Positions 1 through 6,072 are shown, counted from the first letter of the stretch. The stretch: 6,833 nt of DNA from Lachnospiraceae bacterium (GCA_017632755.1 JAGBQU010000115.1:1-6833); one strand, 5' to 3'. Made by a program: numbers and translations. Notes: generated by a model from the letters alone, not told the origin.

Positions 1-72
1 GCTACTTGCTCATGAACGCAAAGGCTTCACATCCTGCGATCATCTTACAGCATTATGATCCGGTCTCTTCTT
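1..72. other. Non-coding edge, nothing identified
   Basis: These bases lie downstream of the restored stop of the anti-sigma-like gene, on the transcribed strand. I see no open frame of useful length, no convincing hairpin followed by a T-run, and no start of another gene. The transcript of the sigma/anti-sigma operon therefore probably ends beyond the window edge or at a site I cannot recognise. Confidence 0.4.
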
Positions 73-205
73 CTACAGTGGGATCTTTTCTCCTCCGATC
101 ACGATCGCATCGATATCCCGGAGGTTCACATCCCACAGTTGCTCGTAACCCTCCAGCGAAAGAAAGGTATCCAGTTCAAAATTGTTTTGAGACCCGCAAC
201 CGAAA
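73..205 (-). pseudogene. Out-of-frame C-terminal tail of the anti-sigma-like gene
   Basis: In the -1 frame relative to the preceding gene, this stretch reads without interruption through NNFELDTFLSLEGYEQLW and DVNLRDIDAIVIGGEKIPL to a TAG stop at 73-75. The closing pattern, an aspartate-rich segment followed by a beta strand (DAIVIGGEKIPL), is the usual end of outer domains in this kind of anti-sigma protein, where the last strand often reads like 'vksivig.. ipl'. It follows in register if one base is added in the T5 run at 203-207 (minus-strand sense) or in the following CGG. I see no good -1 slippery heptamer, so a mutation or sequencing error is more likely than programmed recoding. Confidence 0.65.
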
Positions 206-1184
206 AACCGTCGATCTGTATTTGCGTTCCGTCTTTTAAGATAACCGAATCAACCTGCAACATGTTCCATTCGCTCTGCCTGCCGATCTTCGGATCTTTC
301 CACGCAGTGATGCGGATTGAAACCGGTGAGATCTCCATCGCGTAGATCAGACAGTTGCAGAGTTCTTTGTTTTCTCCGCCCGACTCCAGCTTTACCATTC
401 GAAACGGATGTGATGTGACGGTATTTGCAACGTAAGCATTATGCCATGCAAAGGTCCAAACTCCGTCGCTGATCAGTGTTCCCGCTTCATCCGTCTCTTT
501 GTCCGTATATTCTCTTATTCCCGAAAAGGACACCTCGATATCTGCCCGGTTTATCTTGTGATAATCTACGGCACATAACAGAAAAGAAACATATCCGTTT
601 TGGTTGAAACTGTATATCGACATTCCTCCGTCCCAAATCTGCCTGTGAAAGAATCCTTTTTTCATCACACGAAAATACACCGTATCGTCCGGCAGATAGT
701 AGCCATCCTCTCCCACACTCCACGGAACATCCGTATCAAACCGGATCCACTGTGTATTCTGATCGCCGATAGACTGTGACGCCTCCATGGTGATCCCACC
801 GCTCACGCAGGTCTGTCCGATCCTTACATAACCGCCTTCGAGCGAATGCATAACCGATGAGATTCCCAGCATTTGTGCCATCTTATAATCCCAATCCGCA
901 TTGCCCGCATGCGCCGCCACCCCAAACAGCAAAACGATGGTTGCAAACAAGACAATGTATCTGCGTTTTGCAAACCGGCGTCCACTCTGCACGCAGCCGT
1001 TCCCTGTCCGGTCCGCGTCCAGCGGCTGCATATCCGTATCGCTGCGCATCTGCATATGGATCTTATTGAGGGTCAGTTTTATCTGATTCTCCATCGAACT
1101 TGGTCTTTCCAGCTCTTTTAACCTCACATCCAGCAGCGTTGCCTGCTCATCGTCTATCTCGGAAAACAACTCATCCCATTTCAT
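126..1184 (-). CDS. Anti-sigma-factor-like single-pass membrane protein, frameshifted near its C-terminus
   Basis: Probable regulator of the sigma factor encoded just upstream. As read it has 352 residues: a cytoplasmic N-terminal part (about 1-74, acidic then basic, ending GRRFAKRR), one membrane helix (about 75-92, YIVLFATIVLLFGVAAHAG), and a large outer domain rich in beta-strand-like segments. This matches the layout of DUF4179-type anti-sigma proteins paired with ECF sigma factors in Clostridia; the exact family is inferred, and no zinc-finger HxxxCxxC motif is visible. ATG at 1184 overlaps the sigma gene by 14 bases, with an AGGGGG ribosome site about 10 bases upstream, which points to translational coupling. 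The last ~24 residues (after about residue 328, ending RVTSNCGM) look unnatural: the -1 frame gives a family-like ending that runs to a stop at 73-75. With one base restored near 200-210 the protein would be 370 residues. Either the strain carries a real frameshift or the sequence has an error. The N-terminal, membrane and most of the outer domain are unaffected. Confidence 0.72.
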   Translation of the reverse strand: MKWDELFSEIDDEQATLLDVRLKELERPSSMENQIKLTLNKIHMQMRSDTDMQPLDADRTGNGCVQSGRRFAKRRYIVLFATIVLLFGVAAHAGNADWDYKMAQMLGISSVMHSLEGGYVRIGQTCVSGGITMEASQSIGDQNTQWIRFDTDVPWSVGEDGYYLPDDTVYFRVMKKGFFHRQIWDGGMSIYSFNQNGYVSFLLCAVDYHKINRADIEVSFSGIREYTDKETDEAGTLISDGVWTFAWHNAYVANTVTSHPFRMVKLESGGENKELCNCLIYAMEISPVSIRITAWKDPKIGRQSEWNMLQVDSVILKDGTQIQIDGFSVAGLKTILNWIPFFRWRVTSNCGM

Positions 1185-1740
1185 AACCGGTGATCCCCCT
1201 TTCTTCCAGCAGCTTTCTCAGTTTATCCTTTCCCCTGAAAAGCACATTCTCCACCTTTTTCTCTGACAGATGCAGTGCCGAAGCGATCTCCTTATTCTTC
1301 ATCCACAGGAAAAATTTATACAAAAAGATCCGGCTGTCCGGTTCTCCAAGCTGGTGTATCGCGCCAAGGAGGAACTGTTGCACTTCTCTTTTCTCCGTCT
1401 CCTTCTCCATCGAGAAATCACAGGCTACTTCCTCTCCCTGTTCCTCCGCCAGCGGCATGACAGGGACTCCGTTTTTTCTCCGGATGTCTATGGATGTATT
1501 TCTGGCAATCGAATAGAGATAGCTTTTTAGCGAATACCCCTCACGAGGCAAAAACGTATCCCGGCATTTCCATAACTTCAAAAACGTATCCGATACCGCT
1601 TCGTCCACCGCACCATCCGGGCACTCCGAAAGGATCGATCGGCATATCGTATTGACTTGTCTGCCATATTGTTCCATCGCGATCCGGATTCCCCGATCCG
1701 GATCGTTTCGAATGCATTCCAGTAATGTTTCATCGTCCAT
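1171..1740 (-). CDS. RNA polymerase sigma factor, ECF-type (sigma-70 family)
   Basis: Directs RNA polymerase to a set of stress or envelope promoters and is probably held in check by the membrane protein encoded next. The 189-residue product has a region 2 (about 20-88: AMEQYGRQVNTICRSIL, then DEAVSDTFLKLWKCRDTF for the core-binding helix, then LKSYLYSIARNTSIDIRRK for -10 recognition). A short acidic linker (about 96-115) follows, then a region 4 helix-turn-helix (about 120-178, with KNKEIASALHLSEKKVENVLFRGKDKLRK for -35 binding). Length is normal for ECF factors. A longer frame begins with ATG at 1794, but its AGGG abuts the codon; ATG at 1740 has AGGA nine bases upstream and gives the typical family start MDDETLLECIRNDP, so I chose 1740. 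The stop overlaps the downstream start by 14 bases, so both proteins are probably made from one message. Which stimulus or regulon it serves cannot be read from the sequence. Confidence 0.88.
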   Translation of the reverse strand: MDDETLLECIRNDPDRGIRIAMEQYGRQVNTICRSILSECPDGAVDEAVSDTFLKLWKCRDTFLPREGYSLKSYLYSIARNTSIDIRRKNGVPVMPLAEEQGEEVACDFSMEKETEKREVQQFLLGAIHQLGEPDSRIFLYKFFLWMKNKEIASALHLSEKKVENVLFRGKDKLRKLLEERGITGYEMG

Positions 1741-1820
1741 TTGTGTATTTCCTATCACGCTTTTTCCTTTTGAGCACAGTTTTATATTTGTCATCCCTGC
1801 GACGCAAGTGCTGTCTCTTT

Positions 1821-1849
1821 ATTATACTATACGAAGACTGCAACCGGAA
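1821..1849 (-). promoter_or_regulatory. Probable promoter of the sigma/anti-sigma operon
   Basis: On the minus strand a perfect TATAAT lies at 1826-1821, about 80 bases upstream of the chosen sigma start. At 17-bp spacing the -35 position holds TTCCGG (1849-1844), which matches the TTGACA consensus poorly. The promoter may therefore need an activator, or the -35 may be read by another sigma. A perfect AT-rich palindrome, TTTTTTGCAAAAAA, lies further upstream at 1868-1881 and could act as an UP-like element; that role is inference. Confidence 0.45.
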
Positions 1850-1920
1850 TCACTCGCCTCCGTTGCTTTTTTTGCAAAAAATTATCTATCTCTTAGACGC
1901 AAAGTGAGATCCTCCACAGA

Positions 1921-1956
1921 ATAAGACCTCCGGGAAACACCCGGAGGTCCGCTTAT
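1921..1956 (-). terminator. Terminator-like hairpin after the cheB-DUF4153 operon
   Basis: A perfect 10-bp stem, GACCTCCGGG (1925-1934) with CCCGGAGGTC (1940-1949), encloses a 5-base loop. An outer ATAAG/CTTAT pairing (1921-1925 with 1952-1956) extends it across a two-base bulge, and the outer arm contains the TAA stop of the DUF4153-like gene. On the minus strand the stem is followed by TTATTCT, a weak T-tract, so termination is likely but possibly leaky. It separates this operon from the sigma operon. Confidence 0.68.
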
Positions 1957-3869
1957 CTTTCCAGTACATATCCATCCAAATAAAGGTAATCTATCTCATG
2001 TGTATCACGATAATACCGCAAAGACAGATCAGTCAGGTAGAGGTCTCTCGCCGCATCGATCGGTTGGATCTGACAGCCATGGAGCGAAAACTCATATGCG
2101 TTTTTCCTGTCATAGCGGCTAATCACGGATTCCAGAAAATCACTCATATCGAGCACATAATGCGCACGTTCCTCATCAAAGTCCTGCAGTGCATTGATCT
2201 GTACCTTATGGGGATCGATCTTCTCCCCATCCGGCAGTTTCTCATAAGACACCTCATAGAGGCGCTGATATCCGTAAATATCCACATCTGTAAAGGGACA
2301 ATTCGCGTTCAGATACACGATCGCTTCACGCCATGCATCCCCGCTGTCATAGTCGCGGATCTCTGCAATCTGATTTTCCGAAAGCTTCTCTGCTATGGCA
2401 GCTTCGCCCTTGTATCCCATGGAAACGATCTCACGATAGATGCTGCCGATCGCCGTCTTTTCTCTTTCGGTAAGCCGCTCGGCTCTCATCATCCCGGTCA
2501 GTCTCTTCATCTGTGATCGTATGACAACATCATCATAGGAAAGCCCCGGCGCCAAAAGACCAATCCCCGCCATTGCGATCACGGCAAAGATCATCCACGA
2601 AACAGCCTGCTTCTTCCATATGTGCTGCAGAAGGTAAAAAACAAAGTAAAGACCCTCGGCGATCAAAAGTAAAACGGCACAATATCTCGAGACGGTAAAA
2701 CCATATATTCCGATCCGGATTCCCATGCTCCAGATCTGAAGGATCAGAAAGGGAACAAACACATAGGGCAGGAATACCTCGAGGGCAGGTTGCGATCCCT
2801 CTTTTTGATCTTCCTTCCGGATGCTGTGGATCATGGTCCAGACAGGCATGCCGATCGCAAACAAAAACGCAAGGATCGAAAAGATCGCATTATTGGGAAC
2901 GCTTTGGGTCACAAAGATCTTTACAATATAGATATAGATAATGCCAAATGACACAAGCAGCATCGGCTTTAGCACATACAAAATACATAATCTGGCAAAT
3001 TTCCCCGGTTTTTCATTCTTTCCGGAGACGGCTTTTAAGCACATGGGCACATAGATACCGGCTGCAAGAAACAATTCGACCTGCTCAAGGAAATCACCCG
3101 TGTCAAAGATCAGCTCATCAAAGATCAGAATGAGGATCAACAGGCCCAATGCAAACAGTCCGTACACCACTGTGGCCTTTACGATCTCGAGAAATGCCTT
3201 GGCAGCATAGACCGCAAAGTCATCCTCCAGACGCCGGTACATATGATAGATGCTCACCCCTACCATAAGGATAAAATACGCCGCGAGGATACGCACGACG
3301 ATCTCCTGAACGGTTTCCGATCTTACCCCAAGGATAAACTTCCGCTCACCGGTAAGGATCATCACACAAAAAAGAGAGAGCACTGCAGCCACAATGCTTC
3401 CCAAAATTCGTATCACCTTCTTATGCCGAAAGACTTCTTCCAGCAGCAACACCTGAAACGAACTCAGCAGGAAAAACAGTGCTGTCTTCTCCATGATCTC
3501 CTCGCTCTGCCCGGCATCCCAGCCAAGGAACAAAGCCCCCAGAAAAGCAGCGATGATGATCGCTCCCATCGTCAACGGGTATTCCTTAAATACCTCATAT
3601 AATTTCAAGCCCATCTTCTTGACATTTTCTGTCCATCGGCTTATCTTTCCCTTTGCCTCTCCACGGGCATCTGCTGCCGTTTGTACGCCTGCCCCTATCA
3701 CGGCGTCCCCTGCCTGCCGGCTGCCTGTCTCACTCGCGGCATCACTTGTAGTCTGTCCTCTTGTCTCTTCGTTTCTCTCCCCGTTTATCTCTTCACTGAT
3801 CTCTCTGTCCGGTTCTTCTGTTATCTCTTTCCTGATTTCCAACTCTTCCTTGCTTTCCACCGCTTCCAC
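1953..3869 (-). CDS. DUF4153-like polytopic membrane protein
   Basis: A 638-residue integral membrane protein of unknown role. Residues 1-80 are hydrophilic and of low complexity, rich in Glu, Arg, Thr and Ser, with no signal peptide. About eleven hydrophobic segments follow (roughly 100-117, 127-145, 153-172, 188-208, 233-251, 263-281, 296-319, 329-347, 364-384, 395-415, 424-442). Residues 443-638 form a soluble domain with many Tyr and Asp residues. The stretch YGFTVSRYCAVLLLIAEGLY near 389-408 is typical of DUF4153 proteins, common in Clostridia with no established function; the family call rests on that and on the overall layout. The start is GTG at 3869, supported by GAGAGG five bases upstream; no in-frame ATG occurs until about residue 86. 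It begins 27 bases after the cheB stop and ends inside a terminator stem, so it is very likely the second gene of a two-gene operon. A link to receptor signalling is guilt by association only. Confidence 0.8.
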   Translation of the reverse strand: MEAVESKEELEIRKEITEEPDREISEEINGERNEETRGQTTSDAASETGSRQAGDAVIGAGVQTAADARGEAKGKISRWTENVKKMGLKLYEVFKEYPLTMGAIIIAAFLGALFLGWDAGQSEEIMEKTALFFLLSSFQVLLLEEVFRHKKVIRILGSIVAAVLSLFCVMILTGERKFILGVRSETVQEIVVRILAAYFILMVGVSIYHMYRRLEDDFAVYAAKAFLEIVKATVVYGLFALGLLILILIFDELIFDTGDFLEQVELFLAAGIYVPMCLKAVSGKNEKPGKFARLCILYVLKPMLLVSFGIIYIYIVKIFVTQSVPNNAIFSILAFLFAIGMPVWTMIHSIRKEDQKEGSQPALEVFLPYVFVPFLILQIWSMGIRIGIYGFTVSRYCAVLLLIAEGLYFVFYLLQHIWKKQAVSWMIFAVIAMAGIGLLAPGLSYDDVVIRSQMKRLTGMMRAERLTEREKTAIGSIYREIVSMGYKGEAAIAEKLSENQIAEIRDYDSGDAWREAIVYLNANCPFTDVDIYGYQRLYEVSYEKLPDGEKIDPHKVQINALQDFDEERAHYVLDMSDFLESVISRYDRKNAYEFSLHGCQIQPIDAARDLYLTDLSLRYYRDTHEIDYLYLDGYVLER

Positions 3870-3882
3870 CGTTTCCTCTCTT

Positions 3883-3906
3883 TTCTATTTGCTCTTCTAT
3901 TTGCTC
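3883..3906 (-). repeat. Perfect 12-bp tandem duplication spanning the cheB stop codon
   Basis: Two adjacent copies of the 12-mer GAGCAAATAGAA (minus-strand sense) occupy 3906-3895 and 3894-3883. The first contains the last two sense codons and TAG stop of cheB; because 12 is a multiple of three, the second copy presents a second in-frame TAG (AGC AAA TAG AAG AGC AAA TAG). It lengthens the gap to the next gene from 15 to 27 bases while leaving the downstream ribosome binding site intact. Confidence 0.9.
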
Positions 3907-4988
3907 TTATCTGCAATTCCCACATGCAGGATGATCTCCTGCGCGATCTGACCGAGCGGTACCACCTGATCGGACAGTCCCGCTTCCGCGACATGACGCG
4001 GCATGCCATACACAACACAGCTCGCCTGATCCTGCGAGATCACATGTACCTTTTTCTTTTCTTTCAGATTGCGGATCCCCTCTGTTCCGTCCGCACCCAT
4101 TCCCGTCATCACGGCACATACCACATTACTGTAACCGCATTCGGCCAGTGATTCATACATATAATTTGCACAGGGTTTTACGCCTTCCCGTGTCGGTTGA
4201 TCGGAATACGCGATCACACATTTGCCGGATGGAGTTCTTTTGGCATTCATGTGGCTTCCGCCTTTGGCGATATAAACCTGCCCTTTTCGTATCTCCTCGC
4301 CTTCTTCGGCCTCTTTTACCGCAATATCACTGATACCGTTCAATCGCTCAGCCAAAGATGCCGTAAAGCCTTTTGGCATATGCTGCACCACTAGCACCGG
4401 CGCATTCAGCTGCGCAGGCAGTTTGGGTATTACCGCGTTTAAAGCCTTCGGCCCCCCTGTGGAGCTTGCGAGCGCAACGATGGTATCTTCCGTGATATGA
4501 ACCGGATGCTTTTTGACAATATCAAGCACCTTTGCCACGGTCTTTCTGTCTTCGCGAAGCTTCTCCCTTGTTTCAAATACAGGCAGATTACTCTCCGCGA
4601 CACCGCCAAGTATACGAAGCATATTCTCTTTAAACTCGTTACTACGGCAATCCTTTATATTCTGCGGTTTATGAATAAAATCCAAAGCCCCCAGTTCCAG
4701 GGCATCCAGAGTTACCCTTGCCCCCTCCCTGGTATCTGTGCTGGCCATCATAACACGGGCAGGTATTTTTCTCTTGCGCAGTTCATCCAGAAGCTGCATG
4801 CCGTTCATCTTTGGCATATTCACATCGAGAACCACTGCATCATATGTATTTGCTTGCAGCAACGCAAGCGCCTGAAGCCCATCCGCAGCATTATCCGCGA
4901 CCTCAAATCTTTTATCGCTGTTGATAATGTCGCTGAGTACTCTTCTTAAAAGTGCCGAATCATCGACAACCAGAATCTTTTTTACCAT
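3897..4988 (-). CDS. cheB: CheB, chemotaxis response regulator protein-glutamate methylesterase/deamidase
   Basis: Removes methyl groups from methylated glutamates on chemoreceptors, and deamidates certain glutamines, to reset signalling; acts in the cytoplasm at receptor arrays and is activated by phosphorylation from CheA. The 363-residue product starts with a receiver domain (about 1-125): acidic pair D9/D10, phosphorylation site D55 in VVLDVNMPKMNG, and conserved K107 in FIHKP. A linker (about 126-165) leads to the catalytic domain (about 168-360) with all three triad residues: S176 in ASSTGGP, H203 in VVQHMP and D300 in MTGMGADG. Length is normal. An upstream in-frame ATG at 5030 has no ribosome site and lies near the predicted transcription start; ATG at 4988 is preceded by GAGGGG and gives the classic MVKKILVVDDS start. 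The DUF4153-like gene follows after 27 bases. No cheR, cheA, cheW or receptor gene is in the window, so its chemotaxis partners must be elsewhere. Confidence 0.95.
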   Translation of the reverse strand: MVKKILVVDDSALLRRVLSDIINSDKRFEVADNAADGLQALALLQANTYDAVVLDVNMPKMNGMQLLDELRKRKIPARVMMASTDTREGARVTLDALELGALDFIHKPQNIKDCRSNEFKENMLRILGGVAESNLPVFETREKLREDRKTVAKVLDIVKKHPVHITEDTIVALASSTGGPKALNAVIPKLPAQLNAPVLVVQHMPKGFTASLAERLNGISDIAVKEAEEGEEIRKGQVYIAKGGSHMNAKRTPSGKCVIAYSDQPTREGVKPCANYMYESLAECGYSNVVCAVMTGMGADGTEGIRNLKEKKKVHVISQDQASCVVYGMPRHVAEAGLSDQVVPLGQIAQEIILHVGIADKSK

Positions 4989-4999
4989 ATTTTGCACCG

Positions 5000-5005
5000 C
5001 CCCTC
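5000..5005 (-). promoter_or_regulatory. cheB ribosome binding site that decides the start
   Basis: GAGGGG on the minus strand lies 11 bases before ATG 4988. The alternative in-frame ATG at 5030 is preceded only by an AT-rich -10 region, so the shorter CheB is favoured. Confidence 0.55.
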
Positions 5006-5031
5006 GGTTTTGAACCTTTGATTTTATCATT

Positions 5032-5061
5032 ATTATATCATCATACGGTGTCAGATGCCAA
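5032..5061 (-). promoter_or_regulatory. Promoter of the cheB operon (sigma-A type)
   Basis: On the minus strand TTGGCA (5061-5056, one mismatch to TTGACA) and a perfect TATAAT (5037-5032) are 18 bp apart. Transcription would begin near 5025, giving a leader of roughly 37 bases before the ATG at 4988. This argues against the longer cheB frame starting at 5030, and suggests housekeeping rather than flagellar-sigma control. Confidence 0.7.
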
Positions 5062-5079
5062 CGATTTTTGACAGCCGGG

Positions 5080-5292
5080 TCAGAATCTCAATCCTCCCAT
5101 GCCAAACCCCGTATCGATCAATACAGCCGCCTTTTCTCCCCTGGTCAAGTAGGCATACACATTGCCCGGGCAAAGGATCCGGGTCACCTCATCCGTGATG
5201 GAATAAATCTTCCTTTTATCTTCCCCCCGGACAAAACAGATCCCTCCATCCTTCTCCATTTTGGACAGACTCCCGTACATTGCTCCCGGCAT
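5080..5292 (-). pseudogene. Chimeric remnant: PadR-type regulator piece joined to metallo-beta-lactamase-fold N-terminus
   Basis: This 70-codon frame looks like parts of two unrelated proteins. Residues 1-33 (PGAMYGSLSKMEKDG, then EDKRKIYSIT) resemble the recognition-helix end and wing of a PadR family repressor, where '(P)G.lY..L..LEk.G' and 'RRKyY.iT' are conserved; the first ~30-40 residues of the winged helix and the C-terminal coiled coil are missing. Residues about 34-66 (DEVTRILCPGNVYAYL, EKAAVLIDTGFG) match the opening strands of MBL-fold hydrolases, but the frame stops before the metal-binding HxHxDH motif. The junction falls at KIYSITDE, a sequence plausible in both families, as expected for recombination at microhomology. 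ATG at 5292 immediately follows the cyclase TAA and has no ribosome binding site of its own. I treat it as non-functional debris, though a translated small peptide cannot be excluded. Confidence 0.6.
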
Positions 5293-5901
5293 TTACAGAT
5301 CACGGATCAAAATAGCTCTGCAAGGGGCTCCGTCTGCCCCTCCCAGATTCAGAGGCAGCGCATTTAACAGATAAATGCCTTCCTCCACCCCTTCAAGGCG
5401 TATGCCCTCAAGGAGCACGATGCCGGCGCCAAGCATGATAAGATGCACAGCCATCGGAGCATCCTCAGGTCCGACTGTCTGTGATTCGTTTCCAAACAGG
5501 AGGATCCGATGCTCCGCCAAAACCCTTGCGGCATCCTCCGTCAGAACCGCTCTTCCCTTGATGAGAATTCTTTGGAACGCATCCTTCCCGACTGTTTGCG
5601 CAGCCTCTTTTGCTGTTTGCAGAATGCGTCTTATGTCCTCCGCTTCCAGATTCCCTTCATGTGCCGCCACATAGGCATAGCCGGCAAACTGCTCCGGCGC
5701 AATTTCATCTATTTTTTTACCGTCATTCACAAAATGAAAGGGAGCATCCACATGCGTCCCATTATGCGCACACATGCGAAAAGCCGACAGATTACAGACC
5801 GCTCCCTCGCTTTTCTTTAGCAGGATCTCCCGCTCCGGCGCCGGATCTCCGGGAAAGACCGCGCACCCAAATACCTCCTGAGAAATATCATAGATCTTCA
5901 T
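5293..5901 (-). CDS. Cyclase family protein (kynurenine-formamidase-like metal-dependent hydrolase)
   Basis: A member of the PF04199 cyclase/KynB-type amidohydrolases, cytoplasmic enzymes that hydrolyse amide or ester bonds such as N-formylkynurenine; the true substrate here is unknown. The 202-residue length is normal. The metal-binding signature HNGTHVDAPFH (46-56) supplies H46, H50 and D52, with H56 as the usual catalytic histidine. H153 (MAVH) and E165 (VLLEG) are 12 residues apart, as are the remaining ligands in KynB as I recall it. The N-terminus MKIYDISQEVFGCAVFPGDP and the ending ALPLNLGGADGAPCRAILI are family-typical, so the protein appears whole. An upstream in-frame ATG at 5931 lies within the probable -10 region; ATG at 5901 has GGAGG eight bases before it and is preferred. 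No tryptophan-degradation genes are visible, so 'kynurenine formamidase' should not be taken literally. Confidence 0.88.
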   Translation of the reverse strand: MKIYDISQEVFGCAVFPGDPAPEREILLKKSEGAVCNLSAFRMCAHNGTHVDAPFHFVNDGKKIDEIAPEQFAGYAYVAAHEGNLEAEDIRRILQTAKEAAQTVGKDAFQRILIKGRAVLTEDAARVLAEHRILLFGNESQTVGPEDAPMAVHLIMLGAGIVLLEGIRLEGVEEGIYLLNALPLNLGGADGAPCRAILIRDL

Positions 5902-5909
5902 ACGATCCC

Positions 5910-5914
5910 CCTCC
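5910..5914 (-). promoter_or_regulatory. Cyclase ribosome binding site that decides the start
   Basis: GGAGG on the minus strand lies eight bases before ATG 5901 and is followed by further Gs. It is the only strong site near either candidate start, so it fixes the 202-residue form of the cyclase. Confidence 0.65.
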
Positions 5915-5919
5915 ATGTC

Positions 5920-5985
5920 CTTATAATACACAGGTAATTGCGAAACTCACGTTTATGAAATACAGATTGTGTAGATTGTACAATC
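5920..5985 (-). promoter_or_regulatory. Cyclase control region: -10-like TATTAT and upstream palindrome
   Basis: TATTAT lies at 5928-5923 (minus strand), just upstream of the cyclase ribosome site, with no good -35 at 16-18 bp spacing (CGTGAG at 17). Further upstream is the perfect 12-bp palindrome GATTGTACAATC at 5974-5985, with an extra GATTGT half-site at 5965-5970. A weak -35 plus an upstream dyad is what an activator-dependent promoter would look like. The binding protein is unknown; role is inference. Confidence 0.38.
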
Positions 5986-6020
5986 GAAAGCTGCAATCCT
6001 ATGAGTTTCTCAAACGCCTA

Positions 6021-6031
6021 CTTATAATACA
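6021..6031 (-). repeat. Direct repeat TGTATTATAAG, second copy at 5920-5930
   Basis: The 11-base sequence TGTATTATAAG (minus-strand sense) occurs here and again at 5920-5930, about 101 bp apart, with the downstream copy supplying the presumed cyclase -10. The upstream copy may be a second -10 element or an old duplication; I see no good -35 for it. Confidence 0.4.
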
Positions 6032-6072
6032 GTTTATCATACGATCAGATCTGTTGCACCATATATTGCAAA

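Noticed and set aside
195..215. Programmed -1 frameshift to make the full-length anti-sigma protein
   Set aside because: The site has a T5 run but no X XXY YYZ heptamer in the correct frame and no evident stimulatory hairpin, so mutation or sequence error is the simpler reading.
1741..1794. 18-residue N-terminal extension of the sigma factor
   Set aside because: Its AGGG abuts the ATG with no spacing, and the extension is unlike sigma N-termini. ATG 1740 has a better-spaced ribosome site and the usual start.
1998..2516. Plus-strand open frame of 172 codons
   Set aside because: It is fully antisense to the DUF4153-like gene, whose product has a coherent membrane layout. The plus-strand translation has no recognisable domain and no ribosome binding site.
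3493..4151. Two overlapping plus-strand frames of about 150 codons near the cheB-DUF4153 junction
   Set aside because: Both are antisense to confirmed genes, and their Ser/Leu/Phe-rich translations are mirror images of the GA-rich coding strand of the DUF4153 N-terminal tail.
4989..5030. 14-residue N-terminal extension of CheB
   Set aside because: The upstream ATG lies next to the -10 element, near the predicted transcription start, and has no ribosome site; the family start MVKKILVVDD fits ATG 4988.
5902..5931. 10-residue N-terminal extension of the cyclase
   Set aside because: Its ATG sits inside the likely promoter region; GGAGG lies in front of ATG 5901 and the family start MKIYDIS fits there.
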